Shown one piece after another: positions 34,379-42,436 of a stretch of 64,000 bases of DNA; position 1 is the first letter of the stretch; each line of letters begins with the position of its first letter. This stretch comes from Actinopolyspora mzabensis. Its GTDB lineage: Bacteria > Actinomycetota > Actinomycetes > Mycobacteriales > Pseudonocardiaceae. The notes beneath the pieces were generated by a model. The model made no database searches. It saw only the letters and a program-made list of their open reading frames with translations, and was not told where the DNA came from. The position numbers were made by a program, and so were the translations under genes. The stretch is from assembly GCF_900101095.1 (NCBI RefSeq), contig NZ_FNFM01000006.1:190101-254100 (forward strand), read 5' to 3'.

Positions 34379-34846
34379 ATGATCGAGGCCTCCGGGGATC
34401 GGGAACTGGTCCGTTCCGCGCTCGCCGTGGCCCCGGACGCCACGGTGGCGGGGGACGTGCCGATCGGCGCGGTGGTGGCTGCCCCCGACGGTCGGATACT
34501 GGCGCGGGCGCACAACCGTCGTGAGGAGCTGTCCGACCCCACGGCCCATGCCGAGCTGCTGGCGCTGCGTGCCGCGGCGACCGCTTACGGGGACGGTTGG
34601 CGGCTGGGGGGATGCACCCTGGCCGTGACCGTCGAGCCGTGCACGATGTGCGCCGGGGCGCTGGTGCTGGCCCGGGTTTCCAGGCTGGTCTTCGGCAGCT
34701 GGGAGCCCCGTACCGGGGCGGTCGGTTCGTTGTGGGACGTGGTCCGGGACGACCGGCTCAACCACCGCCCCGAGGTTGTCGGCGGTGTGCTCGACCGCGA
34801 GTGCGCCGCGTTGCTGGCGGAGTTCTTCGGCGAGCATCGGGTGTGA
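34379..34846 (+). CDS. tadA: tRNA-specific adenosine deaminase
   Basis: 155 residues. Deaminates A34 of tRNA-Arg(ACG) to inosine; that tRNA is encoded at 23693 in this window. The zinc-site motifs are AHAELLALR (HAE, with catalytic Glu) and TVEPCTMCAGALVLARV (PCxxC). VPIGAVVAAPDG and RLVFGSWEPRTGAVGSLWD are typical TadA segments. ATG 34379 starts the protein at the usual point; longer open sequence upstream is not conserved. Follows its partner gene. Confidence 0.94.
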   Translation: MIEASGDRELVRSALAVAPDATVAGDVPIGAVVAAPDGRILARAHNRREELSDPTAHAELLALRAAATAYGDGWRLGGCTLAVTVEPCTMCAGALVLARVSRLVFGSWEPRTGAVGSLWDVVRDDRLNHRPEVVGGVLDRECAALLAEFFGEHRV

Positions 34847-34919
34847 CTTGAGTCACTATCGGGTGATTCGGCGGAATTGCCGGGTATGCAGCGGGAGCAG
34901 TCGGCAACAGGAGGTCGCG

Positions 34920-35189
34920 ATGAGTACGTTCGACAAGGTCAAGCACCAGGCTCAGCAGCTCGCGGGCAAGGCCAAGGAGGCGACCGGCCGCGCGACCGGC
35001 AACCGGGACATGAAGGACGCGGGCAAGCGGGACCGCCTCGAGGGCGAGGCCAAGGAGTCCGGCCAGGACATGAAGGACCGTGCCGCGGGCGCGGCCGAGG
35101 ACGCCAAGGACAAGCTGCGCGGTGACCAGAGCGGTGACCAAGGCGGTAACCAGGGTGGAAACCGGGAAGGCGGCGAGGACCGGCGCTGA
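34920..35189 (+). CDS. CsbD-family stress protein
   Basis: 89 residues, very hydrophilic. STFDKVKHQAQQLAGKAKEA is the start of the CsbD-like domain found in general stress proteins, followed by DRLEGEAKESGQDMKD. The tail GDQSGDQGGNQGGNREGGED is low complexity. AGGAGGT lies 6 nt before the ATG. Probably stress induced, by analogy with sigmaB-dependent CsbD; biochemical role unknown. Confidence 0.88.
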   Translation: MSTFDKVKHQAQQLAGKAKEATGRATGNRDMKDAGKRDRLEGEAKESGQDMKDRAAGAAEDAKDKLRGDQSGDQGGNQGGNREGGEDRR

Positions 35190-35379
35190 CGGCTACCCCT
35201 TCGGGGCGGGACCCCGATTTCGGTCGCTCGGGGGTGTCACGGGAGAGACGCGGGGCCGCGCGCTCCTAGTGTTGCGGCACTCCTCGCCGCCAGGGCGCCA
35301 AAGGCGCGCTGCGCGGGAGAAATCGAGTTCCTCGACCCCATTGCTCGATTCGTGAGGGCCGTTCGTTACGCTTGTTCGC

Positions 35380-35464
35380 GGTAGCGTGTCCGAGCGGCCT
35401 AAGGAGCGCGACTCGAAATCGCGTGAGGTGAGAGCCTCCGTGGGTTCGAATCCCACCGCTACCG
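35380..35464 (+). tRNA. tRNA-Ser (anticodon CGA)
   Basis: Acceptor GGTAGCG pairs with CGCTACC (35457-35463), discriminator G 35464. The loop CGCGA-CTCGAAA-TCGCG reads CGA. TACGCT at 35367-35372 may be its -10 box. Confidence 0.97.
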
Positions 35465-35472
35465 CGCGTTGA

Positions 35473-35516
35473 CGAGAGCGGCGCCGGGTCCCCCGAGGGA
35501 AGCCGGCGCCGCTCTC
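35473..35516 (+). terminator. Terminator after tRNA-Ser(CGA)
   Basis: GAGAGCGGCGCCGG and CCGGCGCCGCTCTC form a 14-bp stem immediately downstream of the tRNA, followed by TCGTG. Confidence 0.75.
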
Positions 35517-35571
35517 TCGTGTCGGAGGGTGTCCGGGAGCTACCGGGCCGACCTCCTCGGTGCCGGCCGGC

Positions 35572-36165
35572 TCAGCAGTTGGCGGTCTTCGACTCCACCC
35601 GGGTCTGCCACGCGGGGTTCTCCTGCGGGCCGTCGACCGTCACGTCGTGCACGTACCAGTAGTAGTGCCCGTAGTAGGGGTCACCGAAGTGCAGCTCGTA
35701 GGTTCCGGTGACCTGCTGCCGCATCGGCGCGGCGTAGATGTTCACCGCCTGGTTCGGCCCCAGCTCGTGACGGATCTCGTCGGACTTGGTGGTGCTCCAG
35801 CTCCACTGCCGTTCGTAACTGGTCTCGAAGCCCGCCTCGAACACCTCGCCCAGCGTGACCCCGGCACTGATGGTCACGCTCACGTTGGTGGTGGTGCCCC
35901 TAGTGGACTGCCAGCTGATGATTCGGGTGGAGGTTCCCTCGGAGCAGTTCGTGGCCCCGCCCACCAGCTCGTAGGAGCCGCGGCGCGTTTCCGGTGCCCC
36001 GGACGGGTGGAATTCGCAGAGATCGGTGTTGCCGTTCTCGCACTGCTCCAGCAGCTGCCGCACGGTGGGTTCGGCTTCGGTCGTGGCACTCGCGGGGGCG
36101 GCCAGCCCGGTCATTGCCAGCGCGGCGGCGCTCAGGCCGACGGCCAGTCGATTGCGCGACTTCAT
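35572..36165 (-). CDS. Secreted beta-rich protein, possibly aerolysin/ETX-MTX2-like
   Basis: 197 residues with a signal peptide (AVGLSAAALAMTGLAAPASA). The N-terminal part holds two Cys (LLEQCENGNTDLCEFHPSG). The middle has alternating Ser/Thr strands (TTTNVSVTISAGVTLGEVFE, AGFETSYERQWSWSTTKSDE), as seen in the insertion region of aerolysin or ETX/MTX2-type pore-forming folds. The end is a YYGHYYWYVHDVTVDG strand and a final Cys. The fold suggestion rests on pattern only. It is co-transcribed with the crystallin-like gene, which ends 12 nt before its ATG. A toxin, adhesin or surface role is possible. Confidence 0.7.
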   Translation of the reverse strand: MKSRNRLAVGLSAAALAMTGLAAPASATTEAEPTVRQLLEQCENGNTDLCEFHPSGAPETRRGSYELVGGATNCSEGTSTRIISWQSTRGTTTNVSVTISAGVTLGEVFEAGFETSYERQWSWSTTKSDEIRHELGPNQAVNIYAAPMRQQVTGTYELHFGDPYYGHYYWYVHDVTVDGPQENPAWQTRVESKTANC

Positions 36166-36177
36166 CTTCGTCCTCGC

Positions 36178-36681
36178 TCAGCTCAGTCCGACGGTCACTG
36201 TTCGGTCGTTGATGTAGCTGCCCACGTCGGGGTGGTTCTCCTTGTAAGGGCCCGCGCGGTCGCCCGAGTCCGGGTACAGCCAGACCCAGCAGGTGGACCA
36301 GGCCTGCACCGAGGAGATCCGGTTCTGCCAGTAGTCGTCCAGATCGAGCCAGAAGTCCACTTTGTCGTTCTTGGGGCACGGTTCCGGTACAGTGATCGTC
36401 AGTGAGGAGCCGCCGTACTCGGCGTCCTCGAAGACGGTGGCGCCGATGAGCTCACCGGTGGTGTCGGCGATTCGCCGCCCCTGCTGTCGGGCCTCGGCCA
36501 ACGTCTCGTGGCAGGTGTGGTTCCGGGTGGAGACGTCCAGCACGCAGTGTTCGTTCGCTTCGGCCGCCTGGGCCGCCTGCGCGGTGGTCGCCGTCAGCCC
36601 CGCGGCCATCGCGCAGCTCGCCAGAGCCACCGCGGCGGTCCTGGTGCGGAGCCGTCCGGTTCCGGTCTTGGCTCTTGCCAA
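36178..36681 (-). CDS. Secreted beta/gamma-crystallin-like protein (peptidase-inhibitor I36-like)
   Basis: 167 residues. Signal peptide (LRTRTAAVALASCAMAAGLTA, cleavage near AQAAEA), then a Cys-containing segment (EHCVLDVSTRNHTCHETLAE). The C-terminal domain is crystallin-like: GATVFEDAEYGGSSLTITVP, NDKVDFWLDLDDYWQNRISS, TCWVWLYPDSGDRAGPYKEN. This fold occurs in Ca-binding proteins and in Streptomyces metalloproteinase inhibitors. TTG 36681 was chosen because GAGGAGAAC lies just upstream and the signal peptide follows; the open frame to 36927 is Arg-rich and unlikely. First gene of a two-gene secreted operon. Confidence 0.75.
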   Translation of the reverse strand: MARAKTGTGRLRTRTAAVALASCAMAAGLTATTAQAAQAAEANEHCVLDVSTRNHTCHETLAEARQQGRRIADTTGELIGATVFEDAEYGGSSLTITVPEPCPKNDKVDFWLDLDDYWQNRISSVQAWSTCWVWLYPDSGDRAGPYKENHPDVGSYINDRTVTVGLS

Positions 36682-37128
36682 TTCCGTTCTCCTCTCCTCT
36701 TCCGTCCGGCGGGTTCGCCGCCGCTGCGGAATCGGTTTAGCGGATTGCACGCGCACTATCGGGGGAGTCGGGAGGCGAGATCCAGAGTCGCGAGGCGATT
36801 GCCTCCGAATGCGGAAGTGCCGGGAGTAACGCGTTACTGCTTTCGTGCTCGCGTCGTCCCCCCGACGGGGCCAATTACCCCCGGTCGGCCCAACACCGCG
36901 TCGGGGCCGGTGCGGACGAGGCGACAACGCGACGCGGGACGAAGCGGTACGGCTGGCGGTGGAGATGCGGACGGGAGTCCGCCGCGAAAGCGTCGAAGGA
37001 CCGTCGAGCGGGCAACCACGAGCACCGGGGCGGCGGACACCGCACGGCGGCTCGACGGACGGGGCCGTGAGCGAGAAGAGGTGGGCGAACGAGAACGGGC
37101 CTGTAACGAGAACGGGCCTGTAACGAGA
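36682..37128. other. Intergenic region with 17-bp tandem repeats
   Basis: No gene. AACGAGAACGGGCCTGT is repeated head to tail at 37088-37104 and 37105-37121, with a partial third unit at 37122-37135 that merges into the tRNA terminator arm. Confidence 0.6.
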
Positions 37129-37161
37129 ACGGGCCGGGCGTGGAGTCCACGCCCGGCCCGT
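37129..37161 (-). terminator. Terminator of tRNA-Ser(GGA)
   Basis: ACGGGCCGGGCGTGGA and TCCACGCCCGGCCCGT are perfect 16-bp arms around a single base, 7 nt past the tRNA 3' end on the minus strand. Confidence 0.8.
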
Positions 37162-37167
37162 CGCCGG

Positions 37168-37253
37168 CGGAGGATGCGGGATTCGAACCCGCGAGGGCTG
37201 TTAACCCAACACGAATTCCAGTCGTGCGCCTTAGGCCGCTCGGCCAATCCTCC
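37168..37253 (-). tRNA. tRNA-Ser (anticodon GGA)
   Basis: On the minus strand GGAGGAT pairs with ATCCTCC, discriminator G. The loop CACGA-CTGGAAT-TCGTG reads GGA. A long variable arm and GGTTCGAATCC are present. Confidence 0.97.
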
Positions 37254-37419
37254 GCGAAAGAGTGTACGTGACGGCTTCCGCCGATCTCGCGACCCCCCTC
37301 CGGAACCGCTCGGCGGGCGGCCCCGTCCTGGTTCGGGGCGCCCCCGCTACTGCTCCTCGGCCTGAGTCACGCTCGTGCCCGGGGGCCGCGCCGTCACCCG
37401 GACGGTGGCGGGGGGTCGG

Positions 37420-37446
37420 TTCACCGTGGCGGCGGCCCGTTACACT
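37420..37446 (+). promoter_or_regulatory. Promoter of the SRP RNA gene
   Basis: TTCACC (37420-37425) and TACACT (37441-37446) lie 15 bp apart; the -10 ends 6 nt before the predicted first RNA base at 37453. Confidence 0.55.
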
Positions 37447-37452
37447 GAACGC

Positions 37453-37540
37453 GGACTCCGCGCGGCGTCATCCTGTGAACTCCCCCAGGGCCGGAAGGCA
37501 GCAAGGGTAAGCGGGCTCTGGCGGGTGCGCGGGGTCCCCT
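37453..37540 (+). ncRNA. ffs: Signal recognition particle 4.5S RNA
   Basis: The invariant domain IV core is present: CCAGGGCCGGAAGGCAGCAA followed by GGGTAAGC. Terminal arms GGACTCCGCGC (37453-37463) and GCGCGGGGTCC (37527-37537) pair. A CCCCTTTTG end follows. It lies upstream of dnaX as in other actinobacteria. Confidence 0.92.
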
Positions 37541-37747
37541 TTTGTCTCGGGGGCACCACTTGTCTCAGGGTGCACCGCGGGATCCGCGTGAGCGGTCGGT
37601 ACCGCCCACCTGATCCACCCACTCCGCCCGCACCCTCGGCGCCTCGCCACGCTGCGCCTCGTAACACTGTGGCGCGCCTCGATCGGGGATCCACACCACG
37701 TACCCGCGATGGTCGCTCCCGATGCCGAACTCGTCGGTGGTGGCACG

Positions 37748-37753
37748 TATCGT
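37748..37753 (+). promoter_or_regulatory. -10 box of leaderless dnaX transcript
   Basis: TATCGT lies 7 nt before GTG 37761; no ribosome binding site is present. Confidence 0.5.
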
Positions 37754-37760
37754 TGCCGGT

Positions 37761-40346
37761 GTGGCGCTCGCGCTCTATCGCAAGTATCGACCGGCGACCT
37801 TCGGCGAGGTCGTGGGACAGTCACACGTTACGCAACCGCTGCGAACCGCGCTGGCCGCACAGCGGATCAACCACGCCTACCTGTTCTCCGGGCCCCGTGG
37901 GTGCGGCAAGACCTCCAGTGCGCGGATCCTCGCGCGTTCGCTGAACTGTGCCCAGGGCCCCACGGACGAGCCGTGCGGCGAGTGCGACTCCTGCGTCGCG
38001 CTGGCTCCGGACGGCGCGGGCAGCGTCGACGTCGTCGAGATGGACGCGGCCAGTCACGGCGGTGTGGACGACGCGCGTGAACTGCGCGACCGGGCGGTGT
38101 TCGCCCCGGCGCAGTCGCGTTACCGGATCTTCGTCATCGACGAGGCCCACATGGTCACCCAGCAGGGGTTCAACGCCCTGCTCAAGATCGTGGAGGAGCC
38201 GCCCGACCACCTGGTCTTCGTGTTCGCCACCACCGAACCGGACAAGGTGCTGACCACCATCAGGTCCCGCACCCACCACTACCCGTTCCGGCTGATCCCA
38301 CCGGGCGAGCTCCGCGAACTGCTGGAACGGATCTGCGCCGAGGAAGGCGTCAGCGTGGACCCGGCGGTGTACCCGCTGGCGATCAGCGCGGGGGGAGGTT
38401 CCGCACGTGACGCGCTGAGCGTGCTGGACCAGCTCGTCGCCGGTGCCGGTGCGGAGGGGATCACCTACGAGCGTGCCGTGGCGCTGCTCGGGGTCACCGA
38501 CGTCGCCCTGATAGACGCCATGGTGGACTCCTTGGCCGCGAATGATCCGGCCACCGTCTACGGCACGGTGGATCGGGTCGTGGAGGCCGGGCACGATCCC
38601 CGCCGGTTCGCCTCCGACCTGCTGGACCGGTTGCGCGACCTCGTGTTGCTGCACTCGGTGCCGGACGCGGCGGAGCGCGGTCTCATCCAGAACGCCGGTG
38701 ACGGGATCGGCAGGATGCGCGAGCAGGCCGAGAAACTCGGGACGGCCACGCTGACCCGGTTCGCCGAGATCGTGCACGCCGGGCTGTCCGAGATGCGCGG
38801 TGCCACCGCGCCCCGCTTGCTGCTGGAGTTGTTGTGCGCCCGCATGATGCTGCCCGCAGCTTCCGGCAACGAGGCGGCGATGTTGCAGCGCATCGAGCGG
38901 GTCGAGCGGCGCATGACCGTGGCGCCGCCTGTCTCCGGAGGCGGTGCGGAAGTCGCCCCGGCGACGCCCGCACCGACCGCGCGGAGCGCCGCTCCGAGTG
39001 AGCCGGACGGCGGTTCGCCCTCGCCGGTCACGGACTCGGGCCGTGCCGAGACGGCAACCCCCGCACGGGTTGCCGAGGCCGGGCGGGACAGCGCCACCGA
39101 CGCGGGGAAGCCTCCCGAGCGTCCGGCGGGCGGCGATCGTGCCGCGACACCCCCCGAGGCACCCCCCCAAGAGCGGCAGCAGGCACGCCAGAGCTCTCCC
39201 GAACCGGTGGACGAGTCACCGGCGGGGGGCGGCAGGCCCGCAGCCGAGCTGCGTCAGGTGTGGAACGACCTGCTGCGGGCCGTGGCGGAGCGCAACCGGC
39301 CGACCCAGGCGCTGCTGCTGAACGCCTCGTTGGTGGATCTGCGGGACAACACGCTGGTGCTGTCGATGCCTACCACCGGGCTGCGCAAACAGTTCATGCA
39401 GGCTCGCCGCATCGACTACGTGCGGGAAGCGCTGCGCGCGGTCGTCGGCGGCGAGTGGGAGCTGGAGTGCCTCGTCGAGGGTGAGGAGCAGTCCAGGCGG
39501 ACGCCGGCCGCGACGCCGCAGCGGCAGCCCGAACGAGGTGGGGCCGAGCGGGGCGGTGGCGAGGCTCCGCAGCCCGCCGCACCAGGAGCGCCCGCGAGCC
39601 CACCGACTCCCGCATCGGAGCGGTCCGCTGCTCCGAACGCACAACCGGCCACCCCGAGCGCGCCCGCGGAGCGGACTACCGAACCGGAGAATCCCCCGGA
39701 GGCGCCGGAGGCCGCTTCGGCTGCGGCTGCTCCCACCGCGGCTGCTCCCCCCGCGGGTGCTCCGGCGGTGCCGGATGCCCCGGGTGCTTCCGAGCCCGCT
39801 GCGCCCGATTCTCCCCCAGCGCCCGAACCCCCAGCGCCCGCCGAGTCGACCGCGGCGGCCGAACCTCCTGCCGCAGCCGAGTCTCCCGCCGCACCGGGGA
39901 GGTCGGAGGCCCCCGCGTCCTCGGAACCACCGGAACCGCCCCTGCCGCCGGAACCGCCTCCCGAATCGGAGCCCGAACCGCCCGAGTGGGACGACGTCGA
40001 GCCCGGTCCGCCACCGGAGCCGGACTTCGCGGCTTCGGCCCGTTCCGAGCCGCCGGGGGCCGAAGCCCCGGGAAGTGGTTCCCCCGGCTCCGAAGCGCCG
40101 GATTCCCGACCCTCGGAGTTCCAACCGGCCACCCCCGCCGCGGAACCGAGCGGAGGGGCGTCGGGCTCCGAACGGGCGGCGGCTCCCGCGAGTGCGCAGC
40201 GAGGAACGGTGGCCGCGCGATCGCGGGGCGGAGCGGCTACCACCACTGCCGAAGCCGCACCAAATGGCGGCTCGGTCGAACGCGATCCCGACGACGAGGC
40301 GGTCGAGTTGCTGGTCAGCGAGCTCGGCGCGCGCAGACTCGACTAG
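37761..40346 (+). CDS. dnaX: DNA polymerase III subunit gamma/tau
   Basis: About 861 residues. The clamp-loader ATPase starts [20 protein letters not shown]. Walker [16 protein letters not shown] lies near residue 45, the zinc site [16 protein letters not shown] near 75, Walker [12 protein letters not shown] near 125 and the sensor region [20 protein letters not shown] near 165. Domain III ends about 370. A second conserved block ([20 protein letters not shown]) at about 500-580 is the tau-type C-terminal domain. The last 270 residues are almost only Ala, Pro, Glu, Ser and Gly, longer than in most relatives. No slippery A-run for a gamma frameshift is seen. The start is by leaderless promoter geometry. 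Confidence 0.95.
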   Translation: MALALYRKYRPATFGEVVGQSHVTQPLRTALAAQRINHAYLFSGPRGCGKTSSARILARSLNCAQGPTDEPCGECDSCVALAPDGAGSVDVVEMDAASHGGVDDARELRDRAVFAPAQSRYRIFVIDEAHMVTQQGFNALLKIVEEPPDHLVFVFATTEPDKVLTTIRSRTHHYPFRLIPPGELRELLERICAEEGVSVDPAVYPLAISAGGGSARDALSVLDQLVAGAGAEGITYERAVALLGVTDVALIDAMVDSLAANDPATVYGTVDRVVEAGHDPRRFASDLLDRLRDLVLLHSVPDAAERGLIQNAGDGIGRMREQAEKLGTATLTRFAEIVHAGLSEMRGATAPRLLLELLCARMMLPAASGNEAAMLQRIERVERRMTVAPPVSGGGAEVAPATPAPTARSAAPSEPDGGSPSPVTDSGRAETATPARVAEAGRDSATDAGKPPERPAGGDRAATPPEAPPQERQQARQSSPEPVDESPAGGGRPAAELRQVWNDLLRAVAERNRPTQALLLNASLVDLRDNTLVLSMPTTGLRKQFMQARRIDYVREALRAVVGGEWELECLVEGEEQSRRTPAATPQRQPERGGAERGGGEAPQPAAPGAPASPPTPASERSAAPNAQPATPSAPAERTTEPENPPEAPEAASAAAAPTAAAPPAGAPAVPDAPGASEPAAPDSPPAPEPPAPAESTAAAEPPAAAESPAAPGRSEAPASSEPPEPPLPPEPPPESEPEPPEWDDVEPGPPPEPDFAASARSEPPGAEAPGSGSPGSEAPDSRPSEFQPATPAAEPSGGASGSERAAAPASAQRGTVAARSRGGAATTTAEAAPNGGSVERDPDDEAVELLVSELGARRLD

Positions 40347-40465
40347 TGGGATCCGGTCCGCCCGGCCGGGCGCCCGCCACCGTCGCGGATCGACGACTAC
40401 GCTGGATGGCAGGAGATGCCTCGCTCGAACAGGTGAGCCCAGCCGGAACCGGGAGAGGAGCCACG

Positions 40466-40825
40466 GTGCAACCAGGCGGTCAGCAACCCGACATGCAGGA
40501 AATCATGAAGCAGGCGCAGGAGATGCAGCAGCAGCTCATGAATGCGCAGCAGGAACTCGCCGAGGCGGAGGTGACCGGTACCGCCGGGGGCGGCATGGTC
40601 ACCGCGACGGTTACCGGCGCGGGAGAGTTGCAGTCCATGAACATCGACCCCAAGGTCGTCGACCCCACGGACACCGAGACGCTGTCGGACATGGTCGTCG
40701 CGGCCGTCCGGGACGCCAACCGCGCCGCGCAACAGATGCAGGCGGACAAGATGGGGCCGTTGACCAACGCGCTGGGGGGCCAGGGCGGCACGGACATGGG
40801 CGGACTCGGTCTGCCGGGGATGTGA
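40466..40825 (+). CDS. Nucleoid-associated protein, YbaB/EbfC family
   Basis: 119 residues. Forms a small DNA-binding dimer. [20 protein letters not shown] is the long N-terminal helix, followed by [20 protein letters not shown] and the [20 protein letters not shown] core. GAGGAG precedes the GTG by 5 nt. It sits between dnaX and recR, the conserved bacterial arrangement, 10 nt from recR. Confidence 0.93.
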   Translation: MQPGGQQPDMQEIMKQAQEMQQQLMNAQQELAEAEVTGTAGGGMVTATVTGAGELQSMNIDPKVVDPTDTETLSDMVVAAVRDANRAAQQMQADKMGPLTNALGGQGGTDMGGLGLPGM

Positions 40826-40835
40826 CGGTAGCCGC

Positions 40836-41432
40836 GTGTACGAGGGGCCAGTACAGGATCTGATCGACGAGCTCGGCAGGTTGCCGGGGATCGGTCCGAA
40901 GGGCGCGCAGCGCATCGCCTTTCACCTGCTCTCTGCCGAGCCCGCCGACGTCACCCGGCTGCAGGACGCGCTGCAGCGGGTGAAGGAAGGCGTGGTGTTC
41001 TGCGAGGTCTGTGGCAACGTCTCCGAGCAGACGCGCTGCAGGATCTGTCAGGACACCAGGCGTGACCCGCGGCTGGTGTGCGTGGTCGAGGAGCCCAAGG
41101 ACGTGCTGGCCGTCGAACGCACCCGCGAGTTCCGGGGGCGTTACCACGTGCTGGGTGGTGCGTTGGATCCGCTCTCCGGGGTCGGGCCGGACCAGTTGCG
41201 GATCCGCGATCTGGTCGGCCGCATCGGGACCGACGAGGTGACCGAGATCATCATCGCCACGGATCCGAACACCGAGGGGGAGGCCACGGCCACCTACCTC
41301 GTGCGGCTGTTGCAGGACTTTCCGGGGCTGAGCGTGACACGGCTCGCGTCCGGGCTGCCGATGGGTGGCGATCTCGAGTTCGCGGACGAGCTCACCCTCG
41401 GCAGGGCGTTGTCCGGAAGGCGATCCGCTTGA
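40836..41432 (+). CDS. recR: Recombination mediator protein RecR
   Basis: 198 residues. Acts with RecO/RecF to load RecA on gapped DNA. The helix-hairpin-helix [20 protein letters not shown] is at 13-32, the zinc finger [16 protein letters not shown] at about 56-71, and the TOPRIM domain [19 protein letters not shown] to [18 protein letters not shown] follows. [20 protein letters not shown] is the C-terminal Walker-B-like end. GTG 40836 gives the standard N-terminus [13 protein letters not shown]. Confidence 0.96.
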   Translation: MYEGPVQDLIDELGRLPGIGPKGAQRIAFHLLSAEPADVTRLQDALQRVKEGVVFCEVCGNVSEQTRCRICQDTRRDPRLVCVVEEPKDVLAVERTREFRGRYHVLGGALDPLSGVGPDQLRIRDLVGRIGTDEVTEIIIATDPNTEGEATATYLVRLLQDFPGLSVTRLASGLPMGGDLEFADELTLGRALSGRRSA

Positions 41433-41541
41433 GTCGTTCGAGTCGGTCGCGCGCGGCCACCGGAGCGGTCCTCCGGTGAGCAGCCCGGTGGCTGGTGCCG
41501 CCGTTCGGTCTGGGCGAGGTCGCGGCGGTCCGGGGCGCCCT

Positions 41542-41586
41542 GCCGGTCGTTTCCCCGCCGGTCGTTTCCCCGCCGGGCGTTCCCCC
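41542..41586 (+). repeat. Three 15-bp tandem repeats before the kinase gene
   Basis: GCCGGTCGTTTCCCC occurs twice, then GCCGGGCGTTCCCCC. The phase of 15 bp keeps the reading frame open but no start signal lies ahead of it. Confidence 0.6.
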
Positions 41587-41589
41587 GCC

Positions 41590-42207
41590 GTGGCGCCCGG
41601 CTCGTGGGTGGTGCGCTCGCCGGTCGTGCGCCTGCCGCGTGCGGCGGACTCCGAAACCGCGGACTCGTTGGTGCGCCGCGTGGGGCGCGGTGCACCCCGG
41701 CTCGGTCCGGTGCGGCTGGTCGCGGTGGACGGCCCTTCCGGCGCGGGTAAGTCGACGTTCGCCCGCGTGCTGCTGTCCGCCCTGACTGCGGCGGGATTCC
41801 ACGCCGCGCTGCTCGGCACCGACGACTTCGCCACCTGGCGGGAACCGGTGGGCTGGTGGCCCCGGCTGCGCGACGGCGTGCTGGAGCCGTTGGCGCGGGG
41901 ACGTGCCGGTCGCTACCGGCGCACCGAGTGGCCCGGTGGAGTGCCGGTGCCCGGGGCGTTCGTCGACGTCCCCGTTCCGGAGGTGCTGCTGCTCGAAGGG
42001 GTCTCGTCGGGCAGACGTTCGGTCGCGCGCCGCCTTTCGGCGCTGATCTGGATGGAGCCGCCCGACTCGGCTACCCGGCTGGAGCGCGCGGTGCTGCGGG
42101 ACGGTGCGGAGACCCGTCCCGAACTCGTCCGCTGGCAGCGGTTCGAACGGGTGTGGTTCCGCTCGGACCGAACCGGCCAGCGGGCCGACTTCGTGCTGCG
42201 GGGATGA
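41590..42207 (+). CDS. Uridine-kinase-like P-loop NTPase
   Basis: About 205 residues. Walker A VDGPSGAGKSTFARVL lies near residue 50, then LLGTDDFATW (the DD-F motif near the substrate) and VLLLEGVSSGRRSVARRLS (Walker-B-like strand). MEPPDSATRLERAVLRDG may be the lid. It resembles the uridine kinase family but the real phosphate acceptor is unknown. The start is uncertain; GTG 41590 gives the family length, while the frame is open further through the 15-bp tandem repeats, with GTG 41476 as an alternative. Follows recR on the same strand. Confidence 0.78.
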   Translation: MAPGSWVVRSPVVRLPRAADSETADSLVRRVGRGAPRLGPVRLVAVDGPSGAGKSTFARVLLSALTAAGFHAALLGTDDFATWREPVGWWPRLRDGVLEPLARGRAGRYRRTEWPGGVPVPGAFVDVPVPEVLLLEGVSSGRRSVARRLSALIWMEPPDSATRLERAVLRDGAETRPELVRWQRFERVWFRSDRTGQRADFVLRG

Positions 42208-42436
42208 CGAATCGCCCCCCGGGGCTTCGGATGATCTTCGAAAATCCACTCGTTCGAGTGAGCCGGGTGGCGCAGCATTTCCGACTGTGACCAGGATTTT
42301 CGCAGATTTTTCCCAGATTTGCCGGATATTAGCCCGAACGTTGTAGCCGAATCGTAATCCTGTGGCACTGATCCGGACACATTCCTCGGGTTACGGTCTC
42401 TCTCACTTTGCGAGACGTGAGTTGTCGAGGTGAGTG

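Noticed and set aside
37761-40346. Programmed frameshift in dnaX producing a separate gamma subunit
   Set aside because: No A-rich slippery sequence with downstream hairpin was found.
41365-41589. N-terminal extension of the uridine-kinase-like protein through the 15-bp tandem repeats
   Set aside because: It overlaps recR, has no good ribosome binding site and no family counterpart; kept only as an alternative start.
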